The notes: generated by a model not told the origin, from the letters alone. DNA of 64,000 nucleotides from Chitinophagaceae bacterium (GCA_028288595.1 JAQBNK010000083.1:1-64000); one strand, 5' to 3'; positions 26,942 through 35,724 are shown, counted from the first letter of the stretch. Numbers and translations: made by a program.

Positions 26942-28351
26942 CTATATATCTATCGCTTCCCCATAAGCCACTGCTGTAGCCTCTTTCAGGCCCTCGCTCA
27001 TGGTTGGGTGAGGATGTATTGCATTTAAAATTTCATGTCCTGTTGTTTCCAGTTTCCGGGCAACAACTGCTTCAGCGATCATTTCAGTAACATTATTTCC
27101 GATCATGTGGCAGCCTAAGAACTCACCATACTTCGCATCAAAAATCACTTTTACAAAACCTTCCGTGGCGCCAGATGCAGAAGCCTTACCAGAAGCCATG
27201 AAGGGAAACTTTCCGACTTTAATTTCGTAGCCGGCTTCTTTAGCTGCTTTTTCAGTCATGCCTACAGAAGCAATTTCGGGAGAACAATAAGTACAGCCAG
27301 GAACATTACTATAATCCAATCCTTCAGGTGCATGATTAAATTTTTTCTCCAGGTAAGCTGCATGTTCAGCAGCTAGAATTCCTTCTTTGCTTGCTTTATG
27401 CGCCAGCGCCTGGTTAGGAGCACAATCGCCGATCGCATAAATTCCCGGAACGTTTGTCTGGCAAAATTTATCTACCACAATTCTTCCGTGGTCCGTTTTT
27501 ATTCCAAGTTCTTCCAGTCCTAAATTTTCAACATTTGCAACAACACCCACTGCACTTAAAACGATATCAGCTTCAAGTGCAACAGAACTGCCATCCTGTT
27601 TTTTTACGGTTGCTTTTACACCGCTGCCATTCTCATCTACTTTTTCAACAGAAGCATTAGTTATAATTTCTATGCCTTGTTTCTTCAGTTGTTTCTCCAG
27701 TTCTTTCGAAATATCATCATCTTCAACAGGCACAACTTTCGGCATAAATTCAACGATGGTCACTTTTGTTCCCATGCTGTTATAGAAATAACCGAATTCA
27801 ACACCGATCGCACCACTTCCAACAATGATCATGCTTTTCGGTTGCTGCGGCAACACCATTGCTTCACGGTAACCAATTATTTTTTTGCCATCTATCGGAA
27901 GGTTCGGCAATTGTCTTGCACGTCCACCCGTAGCGATCACTATATATTTTCCTTCAACAATTTGTAGTTTTCCATCAGCACCAGTTACTTCAACTTTACC
28001 TTTAGCTTTCAGTTTTCCCGTACCCATGATCACATCGATCTTATTTTTCTTCATCAGGAACTGAACCCCTTTACTCATTTTATCAGCTACGCCGCGGCTG
28101 CGTTTAATAACAGCGCCGAAATCATGTTCTGCACCGGTTACATTAATGCCATAATCCTTACTGTGTTTAGCATATTCATAAACCTGCGCACTTTTTAAAA
28201 GTGCTTTGGTAGGTATGCAACCCCAGTTAAGGCAGATACCACCGAGGCTTTCTTTTTCTATGATCGCTACTTTAAAACCTAACTGCGAAGCACGGATAGC
28301 AGCCGGGTAACCACCAGGACCGCTGCCAATAACTACTACATCGTAAGCCAT
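26942..28351 (-). CDS. lpdA: Dihydrolipoyl dehydrogenase (E3)
   Basis: E3 flavoenzyme that re-oxidises dihydrolipoamide with NAD+ for 2-oxoacid dehydrogenase complexes and the glycine cleavage system. The redox-active disulfide is in GGICLNWGCIPTK (C40, C45). The FAD site is VIGSGPGGYPAAI, the NAD site is IVGSGAIGVEFGYFYNSMG, and the C-terminal interface HPHPTMSEGLKEA carries the catalytic His-Glu pair. 469 aa is full length. It could serve the E2 at 9604. No other complex subunit adjoins. Confidence 0.95.
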   Translation of the reverse strand: MAYDVVVIGSGPGGYPAAIRASQLGFKVAIIEKESLGGICLNWGCIPTKALLKSAQVYEYAKHSKDYGINVTGAEHDFGAVIKRSRGVADKMSKGVQFLMKKNKIDVIMGTGKLKAKGKVEVTGADGKLQIVEGKYIVIATGGRARQLPNLPIDGKKIIGYREAMVLPQQPKSMIIVGSGAIGVEFGYFYNSMGTKVTIVEFMPKVVPVEDDDISKELEKQLKKQGIEIITNASVEKVDENGSGVKATVKKQDGSSVALEADIVLSAVGVVANVENLGLEELGIKTDHGRIVVDKFCQTNVPGIYAIGDCAPNQALAHKASKEGILAAEHAAYLEKKFNHAPEGLDYSNVPGCTYCSPEIASVGMTEKAAKEAGYEIKVGKFPFMASGKASASGATEGFVKVIFDAKYGEFLGCHMIGNNVTEMIAEAVVARKLETTGHEILNAIHPHPTMSEGLKEATAVAYGEAIDI

Positions 28352-28380
28352 AATTTATAATTTAGTCATTTGTCGGTGAA

Positions 28381-28450
28381 GTCAAAAGTCATTAAGTCAA
28401 TTGTCATTGGTCATTAATGACTCATAGACTATTGACCAATGACTTACTTG
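28381..28450. repeat. Heptamer inverted-repeat tract (GTCATTG word) upstream of lpdA
   Basis: Units such as GTCATTA, AGTCAAT, GTCATTG, GTCATTA in the left half. GTCATTGGTCA (28403-28413) is exactly repeated in inverse as TGACCAATGAC (28433-28443). Lies in the 389-bp non-coding gap between lpdA and ppc, which otherwise holds copy 2 of the CGACGC element and another heptamer pair; no gene is supported there. Confidence 0.78.
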
Positions 28451-28503
28451 GGTTGCGAAATTACTGGCAAATGGTTAAATGGCAAAAACAGGAGGAATTA
28501 TGA

Positions 28504-28550
28504 GCCGGGAGGTAGTTTTTCATGGGATCGTTCCTTGCGTCGCACATTTG
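28504..28550 (-). repeat. Dispersed CGACGC element, copy 2
   Basis: On the minus strand it reads CAAATGTGCGACGCAAGGAA followed by CGATC and ends in CCCGGC. It shares CAA-TGTGCGACGCAAGG-ACGATC with the copy at 34001. A 63-codon frame on the plus strand here is an artefact. Confidence 0.68.
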
Positions 28551-28583
28551 ATCGTTCTGTTCGGAAAGGAGCTGGCAGTGGGC

Positions 28584-28737
28584 AAGTCAAAATTCAAAGT
28601 AAAAATTAAAAAACACGCATGGTATTACTTTCAAACATTTGTAAGTATAAAATCTAAAATTAAGACTTGAATTATTCGTTATGATTGATGAACTTACAGC
28701 GACCCTTTTTTGACTTTTTACTTTTGAATTTTGACTT
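28584..28737. repeat. Heptamer inverted-repeat pair (AAGTCAA word) upstream of ppc
   Basis: Left arm 28584-28614 reads AAGTCAA-AATTCAA-AGTAAAA-ATTAAAA. Right arm 28714-28737 is its reverse complement over 15 exact bases (AAGTCAAAATTCAAA) plus seven more after one bulge. About 100 nt separate the arms. The right arm stops three bases before the ppc ATG, the same placement and vocabulary as at dacB. Confidence 0.82.
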
Positions 28738-28740
28738 ATC

Positions 28741-31305
28741 ATGGAAACCACCTCCAGCAATGCTTTACAGCAATTCAATAATTATGTAGCCATCCGGTTT
28801 CAATTATACAACAGCCTGTTTACTTCATTACCATTTCATAAGATCGAACGGACAGGTATACTGCTTTCACTTTTTTTATTGCAATGCGAAGAAGGCTACG
28901 AAAAGAAAAAAAGTCCGCGCCAGATCATCGACCAGTTTTTTAAAGACCACACAACGTATACGAATGAACAGGAAAAGATCGACCTGCTGTTTCGGTTTGT
29001 TCAATATGCTGAAAGACAGGTTGTATTATTTGATGCATTGGAAGACGCCGCATTTACAGACGTGATAAATGTGAATGGCGAAGGTTCCATGAGTGATATG
29101 ATCAGTATCATCAAAAACAAAAAGAATAATGCACAGGCTAAAAAACTGAAAGATTTTTCTTTTCGCATGGTGCTTACTGCTCATCCTACACAATTTTACC
29201 CGGGGGAAGTACTGGGTATTATTTACGATCTGTCAAACGCACTGAAAGGATCTGATACCGGTAAAGTGAATTTGTATCTTCAGCAACTAGGCAAAACCCC
29301 TTTTCTAAAAAAAGAAAAACCCACACCTTACGATGAGGCCTGCAGTCTTATCTGGTATCTCGAAAATGTTTTGTACCACGCATCAGGAAGGATCATTGGC
29401 GCCCTGCGAAGCCAGTTGGGAAATAAAATAAATCAGCAACCGCTGGAGTTGGGTTTCTGGCCGGGCGGCGACCGAGATGGTAATCCTAATGTAACAGCAC
29501 CAACTACTTTAAAAGTTGCTGATGCATTAAGAAGTACTGTTGTAAAGTGTTATTACCTCGACGTTCGTAAACTCAAGCGCAGGCTTACTTTTAAAGGGGT
29601 TAGTGAGATCATTAAAGAGTTAGAGGTGGAGTTATATCATCATCTCTTTCTTCCTGCTGATGACCATTCCTTAAAAAGTGAATGGATGCTGGAAAAACTA
29701 AATTCAATTAAGGATATTATTATCAAAGATCATAACGGTTTGTTTTTGCAATTAGTAGAAAACCTCATCGGTAAAGTGCAGGTGTTCGGATTATATTTCG
29801 CTTCACTTGATATACGCCAGGAAAGCACCGTGCATAATAAAGTACTGGAAGAAATTGCTGCTAAAACAAATGCATTACCCGAAAATTATTCTGAATTAAA
29901 TGAAAAAGAAAAGCTCAACCTTCTTTTTAATATTACGGAAACAGTTTCTTCAGACCGGTTAGAAAAGCCTTTGTATAAAGACACACTTGATTCTGTATAT
30001 GCTGTAAAAAGTATTCAGGAGAAAAACGGCGAAAAAGGTTGTAACCGTTACATCATCAGCCAGACCAAATCCGCTTTAAATATTATTGAGGTGTATGGTT
30101 TATTCTTACTCTGCGGATGGAAAAAGGAAGAATTGAATATTGATATCATTCCCTTGTTTGAAACGATCGACGACCTGCAGCATGGCTCCGCTATAATGAA
30201 AGCGCTTTATGCCGATGAATATTATAAGGCGCATCTTCAAATAAGAGGTAACAAGCAAACCATCATGGTGGGTTTTTCTGATGGTACGAAAGATGGTGGC
30301 TACCTGATGGCAAACTGGGGCATTTATCATGCAAAAAAAGAACTAATTGAGATATCAAAGCAAAGCGGGATTGAAGTAACATTTTTTGATGGCCGCGGTG
30401 GTCCGCCTGCAAGAGGAGGAGGAAAGACCAATAAGTTTTATTCATCAATGGGAAGAGATATTGCTGGTAAGGCGATTCAATTAACTATACAGGGACAAAC
30501 AGTGAGTTCGAATTTTGGGACAATAGATTCGGCCCGTTTTAATATGGAGCAACTTATGCATGCCGGCATGATGAATGAACTGGGTTTAAATGGCGAACAA
30601 ACATTTACACCCGAGCAGGAAGATTTATTTCAAACAATGGCTCAGGCAGGTTTTAAACTATATAATGAGCTGAAACATCACCCTGAGTTTATGGAGTATA
30701 TGTCGCAGTTAACGCCATTGCCATATTTCGCGGAGACGAATATCAGCAGCCGTCCATCAAAAAGAGGAAAATCTTCATCGCTTACTTTAAATGATCTGCG
30801 GGCTATCCCGTATGTTGGTTCATGGACATTGATCAAACAAAATGTTACCGGTTATTATGGAGTGGGAACTGCACTTGCAGAAATAGAAATGTCGGGACGA
30901 TGGAATGAAGTTCAACAACTGTATGATAATTCGCCGTTTTTTAAAACACTTATTGATAACTGCGAGATGGTGATGATGAAAACTTATTTCCCCCTCACAG
31001 AATATTTAAAAGATGATGCGCAGTTTGGCGAATTATGGAACCTGATGCACACGGAATTCGAACTTGCTAAAAAATATGTCTTGAAACTTTCAGGGTCTAA
31101 AGAATTAATGGAAGATTATCCTGTCGAAAAAGCATCTATACAAATGCGGGAGAGGATAGTGCTGCCCCTGGTTAGTATTCAGCAATATGCACTGGCACAA
31201 ATTCGTGAAGCAGTGAATGAAGAAACAAATAATAAAGAAGTGTTTGAAAAAATGGTGATAAGATCTTCATTCGGGATTATTAATGCGGGAAGAAATTCTG
31301 TGTAG
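28741..31305 (+). CDS. ppc: Phosphoenolpyruvate carboxylase
   Basis: PEP carboxylase fixes bicarbonate onto PEP to give oxaloacetate, replenishing the TCA cycle. The catalytic signatures are VLTAHPTQFYPGE (active-site His), GFWPGGDRDGNPNVT (substrate loop), VGFSDGTKDGGY and the glycine-rich loop FDGRGGPPARGGGKT. 854 aa is slightly shorter than the enterobacterial enzyme but complete, with the C-terminal end INAGRNSV in place of the usual NTG motif, as seen in Bacteroidota. The ATG follows a heptamer repeat arm by three bases. The stop codon is the first triplet of a palindromic element. Confidence 0.93.
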   Translation: METTSSNALQQFNNYVAIRFQLYNSLFTSLPFHKIERTGILLSLFLLQCEEGYEKKKSPRQIIDQFFKDHTTYTNEQEKIDLLFRFVQYAERQVVLFDALEDAAFTDVINVNGEGSMSDMISIIKNKKNNAQAKKLKDFSFRMVLTAHPTQFYPGEVLGIIYDLSNALKGSDTGKVNLYLQQLGKTPFLKKEKPTPYDEACSLIWYLENVLYHASGRIIGALRSQLGNKINQQPLELGFWPGGDRDGNPNVTAPTTLKVADALRSTVVKCYYLDVRKLKRRLTFKGVSEIIKELEVELYHHLFLPADDHSLKSEWMLEKLNSIKDIIIKDHNGLFLQLVENLIGKVQVFGLYFASLDIRQESTVHNKVLEEIAAKTNALPENYSELNEKEKLNLLFNITETVSSDRLEKPLYKDTLDSVYAVKSIQEKNGEKGCNRYIISQTKSALNIIEVYGLFLLCGWKKEELNIDIIPLFETIDDLQHGSAIMKALYADEYYKAHLQIRGNKQTIMVGFSDGTKDGGYLMANWGIYHAKKELIEISKQSGIEVTFFDGRGGPPARGGGKTNKFYSSMGRDIAGKAIQLTIQGQTVSSNFGTIDSARFNMEQLMHAGMMNELGLNGEQTFTPEQEDLFQTMAQAGFKLYNELKHHPEFMEYMSQLTPLPYFAETNISSRPSKRGKSSSLTLNDLRAIPYVGSWTLIKQNVTGYYGVGTALAEIEMSGRWNEVQQLYDNSPFFKTLIDNCEMVMMKTYFPLTEYLKDDAQFGELWNLMHTEFELAKKYVLKLSGSKELMEDYPVEKASIQMRERIVLPLVSIQQYALAQIREAVNEETNNKEVFEKMVIRSSFGIINAGRNSV

Positions 31306-31366
31306 GGCTAAAGCCCAGCCTTTAGGCTGGGGAGTGAAAGTAAAAACTGAATGGGCTTTAGCCCTA
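31303..31366. repeat. Palindromic GGGCTAAAGCCC element between ppc and ispE
   Basis: TAGGGCTAAAGCCCA (31303-31317) is an exact inverse of TGGGCTTTAGCCCTA (31352-31366). A second hairpin, CCAGCC-TTTA-GGCTGG (31315-31330), is nested in it. The element starts at the ppc stop codon and ends two bases before the ispE stop on the opposite strand. It could act as a bidirectional terminator or be a REP-like mobile palindrome. Confidence 0.75.
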
Positions 31367-31368
31367 AC

Positions 31369-32214
31369 TCATATTTTCTTAACTGTATAACCTTCAGAAA
31401 AACTTAAGCCAGGAGTTTTACTTTTTTTAAAAATTCCAAACACAGTACTTCCGCTTCCTGTCATCGATGAATAAAGCGCTCCTGCATCATATAACTGTTG
31501 CTTAATTTCTGCGATCAAAGGATGTGTTTTAAACACAGCGTCTTCAAAATCATTTTTCAATTCATCCTTCCAAACAAGAATGGGCTGACTGATAATTTCT
31601 TTAATTGATTTAGCTGGTTGCCGTGGACTTAATTGTTGGAACGCCCATCCTGTATTAATATGAACTCCCGGGTTTATGATAACAAAACTGTAAACAGAAA
31701 GATCAAGAGCAACGGGTTCTAATATTTCTCCCCGCCCTTTTGCGAAGCAAGCTTCATTAATAATAAAAAAAGGGCAATCGCTGCCTAACTGCAATGCATA
31801 ATGAATAAGCTGATCTTTTGATAACCCGAGTTGAAATTTGTCATTTAAAAGCTTTAGCATAAAAGCGCCATCCGCACTTCCTCCGCCAAGGCCCGCACCC
31901 ATAGGAATTACTTTATGAAGATGCATTTTTACAGGAGGTAAGGAAGGAAAATCTTTTTTCAAAAGATTGTATGCTTTAACGCAGAGATTGCCCTTTGCAT
32001 CTCCTTTTATTTTAAGGCCGGAAGTTTGAAATTCAAAGTTCGAAGTTTTATCATTCACGATTGACATTTCACGATTCCCGTCGTCAGAAATTACCTCAAT
32101 CACATCTTTCCATGTAATTGGATAGAAAACCGTTTCAATGTCATGATATCCGTCCTGTCTTTTAGCGGTAATATGTAAACCCAGGTTGATCTTACAATTG
32201 GGAAAAGCAATCAT
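31369..32214 (-). CDS. ispE: 4-diphosphocytidyl-2-C-methyl-D-erythritol kinase
   Basis: GHMP kinase of the non-mevalonate isoprenoid pathway. It phosphorylates CDP-methylerythritol at the 2-hydroxyl using ATP in the cytoplasm. Catalytic K9 (NCKINLGL) and the glycine-rich ATP loop PMGAGLGGGSADGAF (104-118, including D115) are present, and the C-terminal MTGSGSTVFGIF matches the third GHMP motif. 281 aa is normal. The DUF151 gene precedes it by 24 nt on the same strand. Confidence 0.94.
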   Translation of the reverse strand: MIAFPNCKINLGLHITAKRQDGYHDIETVFYPITWKDVIEVISDDGNREMSIVNDKTSNFEFQTSGLKIKGDAKGNLCVKAYNLLKKDFPSLPPVKMHLHKVIPMGAGLGGGSADGAFMLKLLNDKFQLGLSKDQLIHYALQLGSDCPFFIINEACFAKGRGEILEPVALDLSVYSFVIINPGVHINTGWAFQQLSPRQPAKSIKEIISQPILVWKDELKNDFEDAVFKTHPLIAEIKQQLYDAGALYSSMTGSGSTVFGIFKKSKTPGLSFSEGYTVKKI

Positions 32215-32238
32215 GCAGAACCGGGTTTAGGTAAGGAG

Positions 32239-32835
32239 CTATTTTCTTTTATTGATCTCGTCGCGGATGGAGATGGCCCGTATATAATCTTCACTTTCCA
32301 GTACTTCATTCAATAAGGTCTGTAATTCTTCGAGTGAAAGACTGGACAGATCCTCACGGGTTCCCGGGGCACTCATATCTTCTACCTGAACTTCTTTCTT
32401 TTTCTTTTTACTTCCTCCTCCCGTGTCTTCCATTAATATGCCTGCACTTTCGAGGATATGATCGAAAGTATAAATAGGGCAGCCAAAACGAACGGCTAAT
32501 GCTAAGGCGTCACTTGTTCGACTGTCTATTTCAACAGTATCATGTTCGCTTACACAAACCAGTTTGGAATAAAAAATACCCTCCTGCAGATCATTGATCA
32601 CAATTTCAATCAGCTCCACATTAAAGGCATTCATGAAGTTTTTCATCAGGTCGTGCGTTAGGGGGCGGCTTGGCTGCATGCGTTCCAGCGCTACAGCAAT
32701 TGCCTGTGCCTCAAAGCCACCTATCACGATCGGTAACCTGCGCAAGCCGTTGATTTCACCCAGTACCACCGCATAAGAATGCGTTTGCGTAATACTATGA
32801 GAAAGCGCCACAATTTCCAGTTCTATTTTCTTCAT
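32239..32835 (-). CDS. Bifunctional nuclease (DUF151) family protein with UVR motif
   Basis: A 198-aa DUF151/BFN protein: MKKIELEIVALSHSITQTHS start, LPIVIGGFEAQAIAVALE and SRPLTHDLMKNF typical of the fold, and DSRTSDALALAVRFGCPIY (about 100-118) as the conserved core. After a lysine-rich linker, the C-terminal ~35 residues resemble a UvrB/UvrC motif (LEELQTLLNEVLESEDYIRA). Reported members have nuclease activity, but the cellular role is uncertain. The ATG at 32835 is selected because the upstream extension lacks family similarity. Probably co-transcribed with ispE. Confidence 0.86.
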   Translation of the reverse strand: MKKIELEIVALSHSITQTHSYAVVLGEINGLRRLPIVIGGFEAQAIAVALERMQPSRPLTHDLMKNFMNAFNVELIEIVINDLQEGIFYSKLVCVSEHDTVEIDSRTSDALALAVRFGCPIYTFDHILESAGILMEDTGGGSKKKKKEVQVEDMSAPGTREDLSSLSLEELQTLLNEVLESEDYIRAISIRDEINKRK

Positions 32836-32914
32836 AACTGCCTGCGAAAATAAGGAATTACATACAAAAAGACTTTTGGTTAAGCCGGTGTTTATATACA
32901 AGCATCATGCAAGG

Positions 32915-32986
32915 ATAGTTGGCAGTTGATAGTTGGGCGGTTGGCAGTAAATGCCAACTATTCACCACCATCTGCCAACCAATTTA
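32915..32986. repeat. Heptamer inverted-repeat tract (AGTTGGC word) at the etfA 3' end
   Basis: Left arm 32915-32950 (AGTTGGC-AGTTGAT-AGTTGGG-C-GGTTGGC) faces right arm 32951-32986 (TGCCAAC ... CTGCCAACC). The etfA stop codon (32984-32986) is the end of the right arm. Same vocabulary as the tracts at 10327 and 11040. Confidence 0.8.
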
Positions 32987-33946
32987 CTCGCCCTTCAGCT
33001 TTTTGATCTCTTCAGTAAGCTTCGGAACTATTTCGAATATATCTCCAACAATTCCATAATCTGCCGCTTTAAAAAAAGGCGCTTCAGGATCCTTATTTAT
33101 TACCACAATCACCTTGCTTCGGTTAACCCCTGCGAGATGCTGAATGGCACCTGATATGCCTAGTGCGATGTATAAATTAGGCGATACCTGGATACCTGTT
33201 TGTCCTACATGTTCATGGTGGGGGCGCCAGCCTGAATCTGCAACTGGCCGACTACACGCAGTAGCGGCATGCAGCGAGTGAGCAAGGTCTTCGAGCATTC
33301 CCCAGTTTTCCGGACCTTTTAAACCGCGACCGCCACTTACAACAATATCGGCTTCTGTTAAAGGAACTTCGCCGCTCACTTTATTAACGGCTGTTATTTT
33401 TACTTTAGGGGTACCGACAGTTATTTCGAGCGGGGACACTTCAGCGCTTCCGCCGGTTGACTGCACAGAGAAACTATTAGGATTGATGGAAACAACTTTT
33501 ATAGGTGAAGTGATCTCCACATTAGCAAATGCTTTACCTGAAAAAACTGTTTTTCTTACTACAAACCCATTACTGGTATTTGGCAGTGCAACGGCACCTG
33601 TTACAATGCCTGCTTTTAATTTAGCCGCTACCACGGATGCTACTGCTCTGCCGGTTTGATTATGCGAGAAGATAATTATATCAGCACCTGTTTTTTGGAC
33701 TGCTTCGGTAATGGCTGCCGCATATAGCTGGGCGTCTACAGTATCAAACGATGCATTATTGATGTGATACACTTTTCTTACGCCATACTGCCCCAGCGAG
33801 GAAAGATCTTCCTTCGCAGTTCCAAGTACTACTGCATCTGATGTGGTACCTAACTGCTCAGCAAGCTTGGCGCCATAGCTTAACGCTTCGTAAGAAGATT
33901 TTTTAAAATGACCGTCTGCGTGGTCAGCGAATATTAAAACAGGCAT
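32984..33946 (-). CDS. etfA: Electron transfer flavoprotein subunit alpha
   Basis: FAD-binding alpha subunit of the ETF heterodimer that takes electrons from acyl-CoA dehydrogenases and passes them to the quinone pool. The N-terminal half is MPVLIFADHADGHFKKSS; the C-terminal FAD domain shows VSGGRGLKGPENW, GWRPHHEHVGQTGIQVSPNLYIALGISGAIQHLAG and the closing IVVINKDPEAPFFKAADYGIVGD motifs. 320 aa is the normal size. Its start is preceded by A/T-rich heptamers rather than a ribosome-binding site. Downstream of etfB on the same strand, though separated by 137 bp with a repeat element. Confidence 0.95.
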   Translation of the reverse strand: MPVLIFADHADGHFKKSSYEALSYGAKLAEQLGTTSDAVVLGTAKEDLSSLGQYGVRKVYHINNASFDTVDAQLYAAAITEAVQKTGADIIIFSHNQTGRAVASVVAAKLKAGIVTGAVALPNTSNGFVVRKTVFSGKAFANVEITSPIKVVSINPNSFSVQSTGGSAEVSPLEITVGTPKVKITAVNKVSGEVPLTEADIVVSGGRGLKGPENWGMLEDLAHSLHAATACSRPVADSGWRPHHEHVGQTGIQVSPNLYIALGISGAIQHLAGVNRSKVIVVINKDPEAPFFKAADYGIVGDIFEIVPKLTEEIKKLKGE

Positions 33947-33948
33947 AG

Positions 33949-33983
33949 TAATTAAAAATTAAAAATTCAAAATGAGAAAAGTC
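33949..33983. repeat. Heptamer repeat tract (ATTAAAA word) upstream of etfA
   Basis: Units ATTAAAA-ATTAAAA-ATTCAAA-ATGAGAA directly before the etfA start codon. One orientation only. Confidence 0.6.
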
Positions 33984-34000
33984 GATCCATGTTATATAGT

Positions 34001-34052
34001 TCAAGTGTGCGACGCAAGGGACGATCAGGATTGAGATACAGCCGGGTTGATC
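34001..34052 (+). repeat. Dispersed CGACGC element, copy 3
   Basis: Begins TCAAGTGTGCGACGCAAGGG, continues ACGATCAGG and ends CAGCCGGG. Lies in the etfB-etfA spacer. Aligns with the copies at 16067 (same strand) and 28504 (opposite strand). Confidence 0.68.
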
Positions 34053-34083
34053 ATTACCAATTCACACATCTGCTAATTGCTGA

Positions 34084-34827
34084 TTAAATAACTCTCGCTT
34101 CTTCATGAAGTAACCTAACCAGCTCACCCACATTGTCAGCAGCTACCAGTTTAACGCCGGCTTTTGCTGGAGGTAATTCGTAGCTGACAATTTTAGTTAA
34201 TGAATCTATCGCTGCAGGCTCAACAACTTTTAAAGGTTTAGTACGGGCCGCCATAATACCCCGCATATTCGGGATACGCTGTTCTGCCACACCTTTCTGG
34301 CAACTGATAACAACTGGGAGGCTTACTTCATTTACTTCTTCACCGCCTTCAATTTCGCGGGTTACAGTTGCTGTTGTACCATTCAATTCAAGTTTGGTTG
34401 CAAGCGAAATAAAAGGGGTATCAAGTAATGCAGCAATGATACCGCCAACAGAAGAAGCGTTATAATCAATCGTCTCTTTACCAGTTAAGATAAGATCGTA
34501 GCTACCGCTTTTTGCAACCTCAGCAATTTGCGCAGCGATAAAATAGCTATCATCACTTGTGGCATTAATACGTATCGCTTCATCACCACCCAATGCGAGT
34601 GCCTTGCGAATGATGGGATCCGCATCAGGCGTACCAACAGTAACTAAATGCAAAATAGTTGCAGGATCTTTTTCTTTTAATTCGATGGCTCTTACAAAAG
34701 CGTACCATTCGTCGTAGGGGTTAATGATCCATTGAACACCTGCTTCTTCGAATTGCGTGTTGCCATTTTTAAAAGCTATTTTTGAAGTAGTGTCCGGTGT
34801 TTTACTGATACAAACTAAAATCTTCAT
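34084..34827 (-). CDS. etfB: Electron transfer flavoprotein subunit beta
   Basis: Beta subunit of ETF, binding AMP and contacting dehydrogenases. The ATG at 34827 gives the family N-terminus MKILVCISKTPDTTSKI; an upstream TTG at 34878 is rejected. Recognisable segments: WIINPYDEWYAFVRAIELKE, TVGTPDADPIIRKALALGGDEAIRI, DLILTGKETIDYNASSVGGIIAALL and the C-terminal LPVVISCQKGVAEQRIPNMRGIMAARTKPL. 247 aa. A -7 box lies about 50 nt upstream. Confidence 0.95.
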   Translation of the reverse strand: MKILVCISKTPDTTSKIAFKNGNTQFEEAGVQWIINPYDEWYAFVRAIELKEKDPATILHLVTVGTPDADPIIRKALALGGDEAIRINATSDDSYFIAAQIAEVAKSGSYDLILTGKETIDYNASSVGGIIAALLDTPFISLATKLELNGTTATVTREIEGGEEVNEVSLPVVISCQKGVAEQRIPNMRGIMAARTKPLKVVEPAAIDSLTKIVSYELPPAKAGVKLVAADNVGELVRLLHEEARVI

Positions 34828-34875
34828 TTCCGGTTGTGTTATGTTTGAAAAATAAGTTGCATAAGCAACTATCTG

Positions 34876-34883
34876 CAAATATA
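34876..34883 (-). promoter_or_regulatory. Bacteroidota -7 box for etfB
   Basis: Minus-strand TATATTTG matches TAnnTTTG, about 49 nt before the etfB start. No clear -33 element was found. Confidence 0.45.
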
Positions 34884-34936
34884 AGTGAGGATTCAGGAAG
34901 GCTGCTTATTATAGCGGGCTAAATTAATGAATGTGT

Positions 34937-35251
34937 ATGGACAGGATTGAAAAACTCAAAAATTTTTTAGAAACCAACCCGCATGATGATTTTATCGGGC
35001 ATGCGCTGGCGCTGGAATATATAAAGTTGGGCAAGGATGAAGAGGCCCGTGATATTTTTGAAGCGCTGCTTGAAAGATCGCCTGGTTATGTTGGGAGTTA
35101 TTATCATCTTGGAAAATTACTTGAACGAAATAATGAGAAGGACGAAGCAATTAAATGGTATGAAAAAGGAATGGCCGTCGCCAGGTCTTCCGGGGACAAC
35201 CATGCCTATAACGAATTGTATGCAGCTTATGAGGATCTGATCGATTACTAA
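34937..35251 (+). CDS. Small TPR protein
   Basis: A 104-aa protein of about three TPR-like helices (FIGHALALEYIKLGKDEEARDIFEAL, GSYYHLGKLLERNNEKDEAIKWYEKGM). No signal peptide, so cytoplasmic, probably a protein-protein adaptor. The start may instead be the ATG at 34931, two codons earlier. Divergent from etfB. Confidence 0.82.
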   Translation: MDRIEKLKNFLETNPHDDFIGHALALEYIKLGKDEEARDIFEALLERSPGYVGSYYHLGKLLERNNEKDEAIKWYEKGMAVARSSGDNHAYNELYAAYEDLIDY

Positions 35252-35264
35252 TGAACATGCAAAT

Positions 35265-35290
35265 AAAAAAGCCCCTGTAGAAACAAGGGC
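35265..35290 (-). terminator. Intrinsic terminator on the minus strand
   Basis: GCCCCTGT (35271-35278) pairs with ACAAGGGC (35283-35290) with one mismatch and a four-base loop. On the minus strand it is followed by six T (35265-35270). It would end a minus-strand transcript from the 35291-35706 stretch or from the 35745 gene. Confidence 0.6.
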
Positions 35291-35706
35291 GATTATAGGG
35301 AATGATTTTCCCTATGGCTTTGCAAAAAGTAAGTTGAGGTTACGGCTTTTATTATTTGTTGAAAAACGGAACCAGTGATTGAAGCAGTTCAAAATTCTGA
35401 TCTCATAAAAGATTTAGTCAAGCCAGCCTGAATTTTTCCTTCACAGGATTTGCTGGTACAAGCTCTTCAGAAAGTAATTTAGATAAAGATTCCAATAGTA
35501 ACCGGCAGGCAAAACCATTTTAAGCTCTTGTAAAACAGGCATTTTAAAAGCCAGCGCGCTTCAGTGACAAGCCGTGAAGCTTAAGTATTTCAATATTAGT
35601 AATTTAAATCGCGGCTGGCTGGTTGTTAATTGCGAAGCAAATGCATGACTGCTAAAAATCATTAACCACATTTTAAGCGAACAAAGGCTTTTACTTAATG
35701 AAAATC

Positions 35707-35724
35707 CCCGGTAATTCTACCGGG
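35707..35724 (-). terminator. Hairpin terminator after the 35745 gene
   Basis: CCCGGTA (35707-35713) pairs with TACCGGG (35718-35724) over a four-base loop. On the minus strand it lies 20 nt after the stop codon and is followed by GATTTTCATT, a modest T-tract. Confidence 0.55.

Noticed and set aside
28479-28670. 63-codon frame upstream of ppc
   Set aside because: It runs through the dispersed CGACGC element and the heptamer arm, so it is repeat-derived.
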